Origin: Bacteroidales bacterium
Lineage (GTDB): Bacteria > Bacteroidota > Bacteroidia > Bacteroidales > Muribaculaceae
Assembly: GCA_910575545.1 (NCBI GenBank)
Contig: CAJTFH010000017.1
Location: forward strand, 1 to 64,000
Length of the DNA stretch: 64,000 nt
Reading direction: 5' to 3'
This document shows, in pieces, positions 32,234 to 40,074 of this stretch; position 1 is the stretch's first letter; every line of letters starts with the position of its first letter. The position numbers and the translations under genes are program-made. Under the pieces are notes generated by a model. It searched no databases, was not told the DNA's origin, and saw nothing but the letters and a program-made list of their open reading frames with translations.

Positions 32234-32296
32234 ATCTGTCAGGATATAACGGCGATTTTTATGCGTGCTAACCACCCTAATGTCAAATATTCTTAT

Positions 32297-32304
32297 TAAC
32301 TTTG
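32297..32304 (+). promoter_or_regulatory. Promoter of the DKNYY operon
   Basis: TAACTTTG at 32297-32304 in the phrase AAATATTCTTATTAACTTTGCGA, which is nearly the same as the promoter at 20842-20868. It lies inside the longer open frame of the next gene, so its translation must start further downstream. Confidence 0.5.
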
Positions 32305-32333
32305 CGATAGGCTCTTATGCCGATCCGACAGCA

Positions 32334-33194
32334 ATGCCTCCCGACCGAGCAAAAATAATTGGCATCTACCGTCATCGCCTCTCCACCGACGGCGATGGTG
32401 TGACCTCGCTTGTCGCTTTCAGCAGACTTACAGTAATATTCATTATCGTAATTGTGCTATTCGCGGGATGCACATACCGCAGTGATTCGATTGTCGATAA
32501 TGGGGTTTGGCTTCCGATTGAAAATGGAGAATCAGTAGGAAGCTATACGAACCTTGAAGGGCATATTTATTGGGGGACCGCGGTAGGTGATTTTAGCTGT
32601 GATGAAATTGATGTTGATTTAGCGTCTTTCCGTGTTTGTAGCGAAACTGAATATGCAAAAGACAAACGCCACGTCTATTATCCACAGCGCATTATCTGTT
32701 ATGATGGAATAGACGAAAATGGCAATGGATTTGGAGGCACTTATGCTGAAGAAATGATACTCAAAGGTGCAAATCCCAACCATTTCAGATATTTGGGAAA
32801 TGGTTATGCTGTTGCAGGCAATAGAATGTACTTAAATGGAGAAACAATCGAGTGGAAAGATAGCATAGTGCATCATTATAACGGTGACTTAGGCAATAGT
32901 GATGAGACGCTGATTGATAGTATTGAAGCTGTTTATCCCAAAGTGTGGGTTTGGGACTATGACAGTCTGAGGGAAAATTCCTCACATATAAATACTGTAT
33001 ATCCAATCGCTCCCGATTCGTTAATTTATCTTCGCCGTTATTATGAGAGTGGTAAAATGCTTTCTGAAGGTTGGTGCCTGCAAGATTGGAATAGAGAAAC
33101 ATTTGTAACCGACTATATTGGAGAATGGAAATACTTTGACAGTGATGGTAACTGTTATCATAAATTCTGGAATTATACAAAAACGGCAGATTGA
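32334..33194 (+). CDS. DKNYY-domain lipoprotein
   Basis: A protein of up to 286 residues from ATG 32334; a GTG at 32400 gives a more normal lipoprotein signal (MTSLVAFSRLTVIFIIV..., lipobox FAGC) and may be the real start. The mature part has a DKNYY-type region (YAKDKRHVYYPQRI ... ANPNHFRYLGNGYAVAGNRMY) and a C-terminal MORN-like stretch (YYESGKMLSEGWC ... GEWKYFDSDGN), as in YwqK-type antitoxin-like proteins. Both domain types are common in polymorphic-toxin neighbourhoods, usually as immunity-like proteins. Role not known. First of an operon of small proteins. Confidence 0.65.
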   Translation: MPPDRAKIIGIYRHRLSTDGDGVTSLVAFSRLTVIFIIVIVLFAGCTYRSDSIVDNGVWLPIENGESVGSYTNLEGHIYWGTAVGDFSCDEIDVDLASFRVCSETEYAKDKRHVYYPQRIICYDGIDENGNGFGGTYAEEMILKGANPNHFRYLGNGYAVAGNRMYLNGETIEWKDSIVHHYNGDLGNSDETLIDSIEAVYPKVWVWDYDSLRENSSHINTVYPIAPDSLIYLRRYYESGKMLSEGWCLQDWNRETFVTDYIGEWKYFDSDGNCYHKFWNYTKTAD

Positions 33195-33197
33195 TTT

Positions 33198-34070
33198 ATG
33201 AAGCAGATTGACATGAGATATTTATTTCTGTATGGTTTCGTGGCAATTATGTTGTCATATATAGTTGGTTGCAAAACCGATAAAACTACCGACAGCAAAA
33301 CCATAGAAGTTGTAGAAGTAGTAGATTCTATACAATCCATACCATGTGGTCGTGTGATAGAGGATACAGTCGTTGGGCACTGGACGCTGATAACTACCAT
33401 TGCGCCAAATGATGCCCGTATAAAAATAGGTGAAAATACATTTGGTGATTCATCTGTCTTTGTAACCCTCTCATACGATAACTGTCCCGTCTTCATAAAT
33501 AAAGAGATTCGCACAAAAGATCTAATGGGACAGGAAGGCGAGTATCAAATGTATTGGGGAGGCGGACTGCATTGGTATTCCGACTCTACAATATATCTCA
33601 CTTTCGGTTGTTTTCTGCCTGATACCGATGACGGTTGGCCTTTGCTGTATCAAATCCGCAAAAACGGAACATACGATATAATCACTGAAGATTATGCTCT
33701 TGGAATTGACGGATATGACATAGTATCCGGTTTTATGACACTATATTTCAGTGAACGAGCCGCCGGAGTTGCTGTTAGGGATATGAAAACATTATTTGAC
33801 CGATACTGCAACGAGGGGTGTGCGACTAAACTTCTGAATGGAGATATTGAAATAGCTTATGCAGATACCGCTTTTCGCAATGCTGTAAAAACTATGGCTA
33901 TAACATGGAAAACGGAAGATGGCTCAGATAATACATCCCCAAAAAGATTCTATGTAAGATGGAAGCCTAATCCAAATGATGAGAACGTGACAGATGAAGC
34001 CATAATGGTTGTCGATTATTCAAAGAACAAAATTTCCAAAATCGAAATGGTGGGCCGGGAAATAATATGA
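33198..34070 (+). CDS. Secreted lipoprotein (DUF4738-like)
   Basis: A 290-residue lipoprotein (lipobox IVGC near residue 25). The mature part has VGHWTLITTIAPNDARIKIG, VTLSYDNCPVFINKEIRTKD and SGFMTLYFSERAAGVAVRD, a beta-rich pattern like the DUF4738 family of Bacteroidales lipoproteins. Starts 3 nt after the DKNYY gene and overlaps the next by 4 nt. No function can be assigned. Confidence 0.6.
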   Translation: MKQIDMRYLFLYGFVAIMLSYIVGCKTDKTTDSKTIEVVEVVDSIQSIPCGRVIEDTVVGHWTLITTIAPNDARIKIGENTFGDSSVFVTLSYDNCPVFINKEIRTKDLMGQEGEYQMYWGGGLHWYSDSTIYLTFGCFLPDTDDGWPLLYQIRKNGTYDIITEDYALGIDGYDIVSGFMTLYFSERAAGVAVRDMKTLFDRYCNEGCATKLLNGDIEIAYADTAFRNAVKTMAITWKTEDGSDNTSPKRFYVRWKPNPNDENVTDEAIMVVDYSKNKISKIEMVGREII

Positions 34071-34630
34071 CAAAAGTGCCGATAAATAATCGATATATAG
34101 CAAAAGAATCGCTGACGTCTCCACTGTTGGTAACGGTGATGTTTGGCGTGTCTTTATACGTTTCTATCTATACACCTAAATTTTGGTGCATATTTGGTGC
34201 GGTCTTTTTCGGTTTGGGTGTGGCTGTATATGCCTATAAATATATCCGCTATGGTAGAACCACGCTAATAATTGACAGCGAGGGAATAACAATAAAGGAC
34301 TGGGGCAAGACCAAAACATATAATTGGTGGTGGGATATAGTGAGCGTCTATACCAGTTGGAACGTATCTTATTTTGCTCGTTTCGTGGAAAGATGGCTAA
34401 GAATCAAAACTTCGGTAAATGGTGAACAGTTTGAGTTCCACGACATTTGCCTATCCGATCTGTATTGCCGAAGCAAAAGTGTTCGTAAGGCGATTGAAAA
34501 ATATGCAGGGCCGTCTCGTTTCGATTATGAGGCTTCACAAGAAACAAAAAGTTATGTGTCAAAGATAGTGCTGGCATCGATTGTTGCTGTTATCGTAATA
34601 TTCATTTGCATAACTTGTTTTTCAGAGTGA
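34067..34630 (+). CDS. Small membrane protein with PH-like domain
   Basis: A 187-residue protein. Two membrane helices lie near 20-65 (LLVTVMFGVSLYVSIYTPKF and GAVFFGLGVAVYAYKYIRYG), then a soluble middle (TTLIIDSEGITIKDWGKTKT, WWDIVSVYTSWN) with the strand pattern of a PH-like bPH2 or DUF domain, and a final helix near 165-187. It starts in an overlap with the lipoprotein gene. Uncharacterised; a structural membrane role is a guess. Confidence 0.6.
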   Translation: MTKVPINNRYIAKESLTSPLLVTVMFGVSLYVSIYTPKFWCIFGAVFFGLGVAVYAYKYIRYGRTTLIIDSEGITIKDWGKTKTYNWWWDIVSVYTSWNVSYFARFVERWLRIKTSVNGEQFEFHDICLSDLYCRSKSVRKAIEKYAGPSRFDYEASQETKSYVSKIVLASIVAVIVIFICITCFSE

Positions 34631-34632
34631 TT

Positions 34633-34752
34633 ATGAAGACTTGGCAGAAGATAGTTGGCTTGATAATATTTATCTCAATATTTATCTATGGAACATTGAC
34701 GTGGATTAACGCCTATGTGGATGCAAGTATATTATTTAACCATACAATATAG
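34633..34752 (+). CDS. 39-residue membrane peptide
   Basis: A 39-residue peptide (MKTWQKIVGLIIFISIFIYG, then TLTWINAYVDAS), which is one hydrophobic helix with a charged N-terminus. It begins 2 nt after the preceding stop, so it is translated in the same operon. Below usual annotation length limits; supported by position and by the clear membrane segment. Confidence 0.45.
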   Translation: MKTWQKIVGLIIFISIFIYGTLTWINAYVDASILFNHTI

Positions 34753-34775
34753 ACATAATAGAGGAATGATACTAT

Positions 34776-34871
34776 ATGTATATAGATGGTTTGTCCACTC
34801 TGATGTGGATAACCTACTTTTTATCCCTTGTCCTGTTCATTATTCTCTGGCGGAAAGGAGGTAAACGATGA
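34776..34871 (+). CDS. 31-residue membrane peptide
   Basis: A 31-residue peptide (MYIDGLSTLMWITYFLSLVL, then FIILWRKGGKR), a single helix with a positively charged C-terminus. The stop overlaps the next ATG by 4 nt (ATGA). Small hydrophobic peptides like this can be toxin-like or subunits of membrane complexes; no evidence decides. Confidence 0.45.
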   Translation: MYIDGLSTLMWITYFLSLVLFIILWRKGGKR

Positions 34872-35182
34872 AATTTAATTGCGACAAAATTCCTAATTTC
34901 AAACAATTATATCTGATATTTACACTTTGCAATATCTTTTTGTTCGTTTATATTGCGGTGTGTGCTATCGTAGATTCATTTCACTTATGGCCTTGGGGTG
35001 ATTTGATGTCTATTTGGATGATTATTGTCTTATTGATACCTTCAGGAATTGTATTAAGAATAAATTATTTTATAAGTCGAAATAAAGACACACTTAAATA
35101 CCAGTTTCTACTGAGTTGCTTATTCATCATATATAGTCCTTTTTATTCATTCAGGGTACTGAAAAAAGATTGGATTAAATAG
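34868..35182 (+). CDS. Small membrane protein
   Basis: A 104-residue protein with three hydrophobic segments (LYLIFTLCNIFLFVYIAVC, MSIWMIIVLLIPSGIVL, FLLSCLFIIYSPF). Four helices at most, with a basic end (VLKKDWIK). Last gene of the operon that starts at 32334. The pattern does not match a family I know. Confidence 0.55.
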   Translation: MKFNCDKIPNFKQLYLIFTLCNIFLFVYIAVCAIVDSFHLWPWGDLMSIWMIIVLLIPSGIVLRINYFISRNKDTLKYQFLLSCLFIIYSPFYSFRVLKKDWIK

Positions 35183-35254
35183 TAGAACTCCCCATGCTCA
35201 CGCACAGGGAGTCCCGGTTTTTGACAGCAAAGAAATTGTCCTATCGAGGGCTGA

Positions 35255-35440
35255 TTATTCAGCCTTGTTGTTGGCGGCTTCCAGCGAGAGTTTGCGAAAG
35301 CGTTTGAGCAGCGGCTCCAGTTCGAGGGAAGCGCGACGTGCACGGAGTCCGGCGGCCTTGTTGCCTTTGTCGAGCTGAGAGCAGGCGTCTTTCAGGAAAG
35401 ATGCAGTGAGCGTGTCGATCTGATCAAGTAGTTCTTTCAT
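35255..35440 (-). CDS. Histone H1-like protein
   Basis: A 61-residue protein (MKELLDQIDTLTASFLKDAC) with the conserved part LDKGNKAAGLRARRASLEL, then EPLLKRFRKLSLEA. This is the small H1/Hc1-like DNA-binding protein of Bacteroidales (typical phrase KGNKAAGxRARKASLxLE). On conjugative elements it may bind DNA as a chromatin-like regulator. It is the last gene of the minus-strand transcript 42067-35255. Confidence 0.75.
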   Translation of the reverse strand: MKELLDQIDTLTASFLKDACSQLDKGNKAAGLRARRASLELEPLLKRFRKLSLEAANNKAE

Positions 35441-35461
35441 CGTTGTATTCAGTTTAGGGAT

Positions 35462-36001
35462 TTATAAAAGAGGTATTTCAAAAGAGTTTACGACGCACTG
35501 AGCGTCACGATCAAGTATAAACCAGTATTCCGAGCGGTAGGGAGAGCCGCTTTCCGACAGAGCCTCATACTCTATCTTCACTTTCCAGCCGGAGAATGGC
35601 TTGCGTGGAGCGTCAGGAGTCTCGAAGCCCACCATAGAGCGTAGAGCGGACATCGCCGACATCTGGCGGCCGACAAGCTCGGAAACGGCGTTGTCCTCAA
35701 AATCGAGGTTCTGAAGCCCGTCTGTCCGGGACATGACCTGTTCGTTGACTTTCATCATCGACATGGCTATCGCCATTTTCTCGTCGTTGTTGATGTAGTT
35801 GCGGCCGAACACGCTGTCAGGCTTGCTGACCGCTATGACCTTTACCGATTCCGGATTATCCACCGAGGCCATCAATGCTTTCTCCGCCACCGACTGCGCC
35901 CGTTTCGACGGCTGGCCGAAGTAGTGGAACGCACAACCTATGCCGCCCCACATAGCCACACAACTTGTGAGCAGTATGGCAAGTTTCATTCCCGGCTTCA
36001 T
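35462..36001 (-). CDS. Membrane-anchored protein of the transfer block
   Basis: A 179-residue protein with an N-terminal hydrophobic signal/anchor (MKLAILLTSCVAMWGGIGCA; both Cys residues could be lipobox candidates). The mature part has ASVDNPESVKVIAVSKPDSV and WKVKIEYEALSESGSPYRSE, like small exported proteins of Bacteroidales ICEs. It starts at ATG 36001, overlapping the upstream gene by 4 nt. Role in transfer is possible; not shown. Confidence 0.6.
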   Translation of the reverse strand: MKPGMKLAILLTSCVAMWGGIGCAFHYFGQPSKRAQSVAEKALMASVDNPESVKVIAVSKPDSVFGRNYINNDEKMAIAMSMMKVNEQVMSRTDGLQNLDFEDNAVSELVGRQMSAMSALRSMVGFETPDAPRKPFSGWKVKIEYEALSESGSPYRSEYWFILDRDAQCVVNSFEIPLL

Positions 36002-36543
36002 ACCTTGATGACCTTTAGTTTGTCGGGTGACAAGCCGAGTTTGCGGCGATAAACAGAGCCGTTCTCGCCGAACATCTCAACCTCGTGGGATGTGACACCA
36101 TCGGCGCATATCTCGCGCACTTCATCGAGCGTCATGAGGTGCCCGGCAATATTTCGCCATATCACGAAGTCGCAGGGGCTTCCCTCCTGCCGGTAGTTCG
36201 AGCAGTTGAACGCCTTTGCGCCCACGCGGATCTCGCCGCCGCAACGGGGGCAGCGTGCCACCACCGACTCCATATTGATAGAGCCGTCAGCCGCCATGAC
36301 AAGCACGGTCGGAAAAGTCTTCCACTCCTTTGTGGCGAAGCCGTCGAGCAGTATGCTACGCTTCTCCAGCAGTTCCGCGACCTCGGCATCCGCCATCTTG
36401 CGGTTGCCGATAACACCGTTGATGAAGAGTCCGCACTTGCCGTCCTCCCCGGTGTTGTTCTCACAGCGGTAGCCCTTGCAGGTCTTCACCACATTGCCGC
36501 CGCACACAGGGCAACGGCCGATAATCTTTGTTTCTGTATCCAT
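35998..36543 (-). CDS. Double zinc-ribbon (topoisomerase C-terminal-like) protein
   Basis: A 181-residue protein with two repeats of a zinc-ribbon: IGRCPVCGGNVVKTCKGYRC, then NNTGEDGKCG, and ARCPRCGGEIRVGAKAFNC, then GSPCDFVIWR. The pattern (CxxCGG...KxxxC) resembles the zinc domains at the C-terminal end of topoisomerase I/III. It is encoded beside the TOPRIM primase-like gene and TraI-like paralogue. DNA binding is likely; a link to topoisomerase III remains inference because none is present in the window. Confidence 0.7.
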   Translation of the reverse strand: MDTETKIIGRCPVCGGNVVKTCKGYRCENNTGEDGKCGLFINGVIGNRKMADAEVAELLEKRSILLDGFATKEWKTFPTVLVMAADGSINMESVVARCPRCGGEIRVGAKAFNCSNYRQEGSPCDFVIWRNIAGHLMTLDEVREICADGVTSHEVEMFGENGSVYRRKLGLSPDKLKVIKV

Positions 36544-36568
36544 GTAAAAAATGTTGTTGATAGTTCGT

Positions 36569-37303
36569 TTATCTGTATTTTATCGTGTTCCACTCCCACA
36601 CAAGGGTCTCCGCGATAGCCTTTCCCGACATCACCGAGGCCCAGCCGTCGGGGTCGAGCGAGAACCACAGGTCGTTCCATGAGAGAGTGCGTATCTGCCA
36701 CGCCAGCAGCCACAGGTCGGTGTTGATTGTCTCCAGACGTGTCACCACCTCGTTTGCCACATAGTACCGCTCGGCAGAGTTGAGCAGGTTGACCTTGTGC
36801 TTCTCTTTTTTGCCATCAGAACCTGTGACAGTGTAGCTACCCGACGTGACAAGCTGTTGCATGAAGGGATAGAGAGCCGCCATCTGCGTGGCCGCGTCAG
36901 TCAGCTCATCGGACACCAGCACCGCTATGGCCGTGCCTTTAAGATGCCCCGGTACCGATTTACGCAACAGATCACAGTTCTTGGGTATCTCCGTAAGCAC
37001 CAGTTCACCGGCACGCTTTATCTGGTAGAGATTCTGCATGGCACCCTGGGCGTTGGAAAGATACTCAAGCATCTTGTTCTCCACGGAGTGAACGCGGTCG
37101 AGGGCTACTGTCACGGCGGCTTCAGCCGCAATGATCTTCTCCTGGGTTGACTTACGCTTCTTGTGGATATTGTTAAGCTCCACAGTCTGCGCTATCACCG
37201 CCGCCGTGAGCGTCGGGTCGGTCTGTTGCGCCATCATGTCCGCTCCAGGAATGACAAGGAGGGATAGTGCGAGCAGGGCTGTTTTCGGTTTGATAGTCTT
37301 CAT
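36569..37303 (-). CDS. Secreted transfer protein, paralogue of 56676-57434
   Basis: A 244-residue secreted protein (signal MKTIKPKTALLALSLLVIPGADMMAQ). The C-terminal part DLWFSLDPDGWASVMSGKAI ... EWNTIKYR matches DLFFAIDPEGWANMKVMQ ... NWNGLRIIK of the transfer gene at 56676-57434, with a similar long helical middle. Thus two members of the same VirB5-like or TraI-like family occur at opposite ends of the transfer genes. It may be an alternative pilus or channel component. Confidence 0.65.
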   Translation of the reverse strand: MKTIKPKTALLALSLLVIPGADMMAQQTDPTLTAAVIAQTVELNNIHKKRKSTQEKIIAAEAAVTVALDRVHSVENKMLEYLSNAQGAMQNLYQIKRAGELVLTEIPKNCDLLRKSVPGHLKGTAIAVLVSDELTDAATQMAALYPFMQQLVTSGSYTVTGSDGKKEKHKVNLLNSAERYYVANEVVTRLETINTDLWLLAWQIRTLSWNDLWFSLDPDGWASVMSGKAIAETLVWEWNTIKYR

Positions 37304-37310
37304 CGGTCAG

Positions 37311-38501
37311 TCATATTTTTAAGCCGGAAGCGCGCTGCTCGGCGAGGTTATCGTCACGGTCATGTTTGGTAGGGAGTATCTTGATTGATGAGCGTTTACC
37401 CAACAGGCAGTCGTTCCAGTCCTTGAAGTCCTTAGGAGGCTGCCACTGCCCCATGCGGTAACGCACGGAGATATGCGGCTCAAACTGAGTGTAGGCGGAG
37501 CGGTCGGGTGACACCGGAAAACTCTTGCCTTTGGCCTCCACCATCAAGCCCTCCGGTGTCTTGGTGATTTTGAGTGGAATGTCCTCGACAAGAGCCATGA
37601 GGCGGAGTCCGTTGATGCGTCCGGCAAGGTCGTTGTCGAAGCAGTCGTAGGCACGGGCGTTTGGAAAACGCTCCATCACGCCCAGTACCTGACGGTCGGA
37701 GAACGTGCCGCCGAGGGAGACAAGGGCGATATCCTCGCCTAACCGGGGCCGGTTCAGCTGGAAAAAAGCCATAGCGTCAAAGGCGGATTCACAAAAGAAC
37801 ACATGACGCACGAGACCGTTGTTGCCGTGCGACAGGTCGGCCACCCACGCCGCCGTGGAGGAATTGGTGCCGGCGGCCTTTGACTTGTAACCGCTCACGC
37901 CGCGGATCTCATATCCCACAGTCTTGTCACTCCCGGCTTCCGTGTAGGGGAAGCCAATATTGTAGCCGTTGAAATTCTCGTTGCGTCTGTCAGACACAAG
38001 GGAAATGAACGGGGCGAGAGCCTTGACCGTATCTGCCGACAGTCCGCGCTGTGCGAACAGCCGGGGGATATTGGCCGCGTCCAGTTCCTTGACACGGTAG
38101 CGCGAAGGGTCGAACACCTGAGGCGCGGATGCCGAGCGTACATAATCCCTGTCGCGGTCATAATCCGGCTCCGGCATATTGGCGAACTGCGCCATCACTT
38201 TCGCTATCTTCTGCCATTCGGTAAGCCCGATAACATTGAAAAATGAAAGATTCTCGCGTATGAACGACACCACGTCGCCCTTTGAGCCGTCACGCCGGAA
38301 GAAAGTCTGCGAAGCCTTGTCGCGGCGGTTGCTGACGATGATTGTGTCGCGCTTGTCGCGTCCCTCGCCCAGCACAAGCTCGATGTACCGGCCCACACCT
38401 GCCTTGCGGTCGAGGCGGTAGCCGAGCGAATAGGCGACATCATCAATACCAACACGCGATTTAAGTTCTTTGAACTTAACTTTATAGTCAGCCGGTGCCA
38501 T
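37311..38501 (-). CDS. TOPRIM primase-like protein (DUF3991)
   Basis: A 396-residue protein. N-terminal part is a CHC2-like/DUF3991 region (GIDDVAYSLGYRLDRKAGVG ... SKGDVVSFIRENL). A TOPRIM domain follows: FFCESAFDAMAF (Glu about 237) and YDCFDNDLAG (acidic about 288). It is the primase-like gene of Bacteroidales ICEs that sits near traP in CTnDOT-type elements and may prime DNA after transfer. ATG 38501 is chosen; the frame extends to 38564 over the preceding gene. Confidence 0.75.
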   Translation of the reverse strand: MAPADYKVKFKELKSRVGIDDVAYSLGYRLDRKAGVGRYIELVLGEGRDKRDTIIVSNRRDKASQTFFRRDGSKGDVVSFIRENLSFFNVIGLTEWQKIAKVMAQFANMPEPDYDRDRDYVRSASAPQVFDPSRYRVKELDAANIPRLFAQRGLSADTVKALAPFISLVSDRRNENFNGYNIGFPYTEAGSDKTVGYEIRGVSGYKSKAAGTNSSTAAWVADLSHGNNGLVRHVFFCESAFDAMAFFQLNRPRLGEDIALVSLGGTFSDRQVLGVMERFPNARAYDCFDNDLAGRINGLRLMALVEDIPLKITKTPEGLMVEAKGKSFPVSPDRSAYTQFEPHISVRYRMGQWQPPKDFKDWNDCLLGKRSSIKILPTKHDRDDNLAEQRASGLKI

Positions 38502-38505
38502 AGCT

Positions 38506-39828
38506 TCAGACGATTGAGAGTGACTTGGAGGCGCGGCGGTCGATGCCTGCAATCTCCGATTCATAATTCTTGCGTATCGCGCTTCCGAGGAATATGTCTT
38601 TCTCGCGTTGGTCGGTGAGCTGGAAATACATTCTCGCGGTTGAACGCTCGATAGGCTTCACACCGAGATCGACACCGTTGTATGAGGCACGCAGGGCGAA
38701 GTCGCCGGAGCGGGTCTTGATTATGGCAGCGTTCCTGAACGGGCATATCTCGTCCTCCAAAGGAGCCATCAGAGGGTCGTTCTTCGCCAGATAAGGCTGT
38801 TCGCCGAGCGATATGCGCTGTGCGTCCACACGGTCGAGTATCATTTCCGAAGCCTTGTTGACATCGGCCATCACCGACACGATGAACTTCGGCTCCTGCC
38901 GGAGCGCGCCTATCCATGAATCGAGGTAGGCCGCCGAGTTGTCGGTGACTTTTGAGTCGAAGCCCATAGAGTGGCTTATCATGGCCGCTGTAAGCTCGGC
39001 CACCAGTTCCTCTTTCGCATATTTCGGGTCGCCGAACTTCGCGCCCGCCTCACGGTTGAGCCTTTCGGGTGTCATGGTGGAGTGCGTCATTTCGTGTAGC
39101 ATGGTCGAGTAGAACTCCATGCCGTCGCGGTATATGTCCTCCGGAGTCGCGCCCTTGTTGAACTGCTGCTTCATGGGAAGCACCACAATATCACGCGAGG
39201 GGGAATAATACGCGCCGCTCTCCTTGCGGTCGGCCTGTATGGGGCAGAGCCATGTCTGCTCGGCAACCATGCGGTCGAGTGCCCCGTGGGCGTACATACC
39301 CTGTGTGTCACGCATTTCAGGCACCTTGAAGCGGTCGAGTAGTTTCTGCACCCTCTCAGGCTGTGCCTCACGGAAATTGGTCTGGTCGATGTTGTAAACC
39401 GGGAACGCCTTGACAAAGGGTATCACGTCAAGATTTTTACGCTCGTCACGGCTCATGGCTCGGTACTCGTCGGAGGATATTCTCTTGCCGTCCTTGTCTC
39501 GCACCATCATGTCCCAGTATATCACCGGAAAGGCTTTCTCTCCTTTGAGGACATGGGCCTTGAAGTTGTGTGCCTGCTTGAATGTGAGGAACACTGGAAG
39601 CTCGTAGCCTTGCGCCGCAGTGTGCAACTGGAGAAAGAAGGAGTTTGAGCCGGAGTAGTTGCGCCCCATGATGTTCTGGGGCAGGCCGGCGGAGGAGGCT
39701 CCGCCAATCCAGCCCTTCTCCCAGTCCGAGCCCTTCATCTTCTCCATACGCTCGATCATCATCTGGGCGAAGCGGTCGAGAGCCTGCTGGCCTGAACTGT
39801 TGGACGCGCCGTTAGTTCCAGATGCCAT
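38506..39828 (-). CDS. ArdC-type protein with zincin metallopeptidase domain
   Basis: A 440-residue protein. N-terminal ArdC-like ssDNA-binding domain (DUF1738; RFAQMMIERMEKMKGSDWEKG ... GRNYSGSNSFFL), then a zincin domain with HEMTHS near residue 248 and KEELVAELTAAMI further on, the glutamate zinc-binding position. Such ArdC proteins protect incoming plasmid DNA from restriction. C-terminal about 110 residues (AIIKTRSGDFALRA...) are of unknown function. ATG 39828 gives MASGTNGASN; an ATG at 39840 would add four residues. Confidence 0.8.
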   Translation of the reverse strand: MASGTNGASNSSGQQALDRFAQMMIERMEKMKGSDWEKGWIGGASSAGLPQNIMGRNYSGSNSFFLQLHTAAQGYELPVFLTFKQAHNFKAHVLKGEKAFPVIYWDMMVRDKDGKRISSDEYRAMSRDERKNLDVIPFVKAFPVYNIDQTNFREAQPERVQKLLDRFKVPEMRDTQGMYAHGALDRMVAEQTWLCPIQADRKESGAYYSPSRDIVVLPMKQQFNKGATPEDIYRDGMEFYSTMLHEMTHSTMTPERLNREAGAKFGDPKYAKEELVAELTAAMISHSMGFDSKVTDNSAAYLDSWIGALRQEPKFIVSVMADVNKASEMILDRVDAQRISLGEQPYLAKNDPLMAPLEDEICPFRNAAIIKTRSGDFALRASYNGVDLGVKPIERSTARMYFQLTDQREKDIFLGSAIRKNYESEIAGIDRRASKSLSIV

Positions 39829-40039
39829 AATCCTCGTCATCTATCAGCTGACGCTCCATCATGTCAATCTCGGTCTCGTCGTAGTAGAACTCGGCGGATT
39901 CTTCAGAGGGTTCGATGCCATGAAGCTCGCACCATTCGAGGTAGGACTCCGCATTATCGCTTTCAAGCATGAAGCGGAGGAAGCCTATTGTACCGTCCTG
40001 AAGGAGCTGCACAAGTTCGTCATATTCTAATTTTGCCAT
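39812..40039 (-). CDS. Small acidic protein
   Basis: A 75-residue protein with a high share of Glu and Asp (MAKLEYDELVQLLQDGTIG, ending DDEDYGIWN). The pattern ELVQLLQDGTIGFLRFML is common in a small protein family (DUF6956-like) encoded next to ArdC genes of Bacteroidales ICEs. It overlaps the ArdC start by about 17 nt. An acidic DNA-mimic role is speculation. Confidence 0.65.
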   Translation of the reverse strand: MAKLEYDELVQLLQDGTIGFLRFMLESDNAESYLEWCELHGIEPSEESAEFYYDETEIDMMERQLIDDEDYGIWN

Positions 40040-40074
40040 AGTGGTATTCTTTTAAGTGTTGTGGGGAAACGGTT

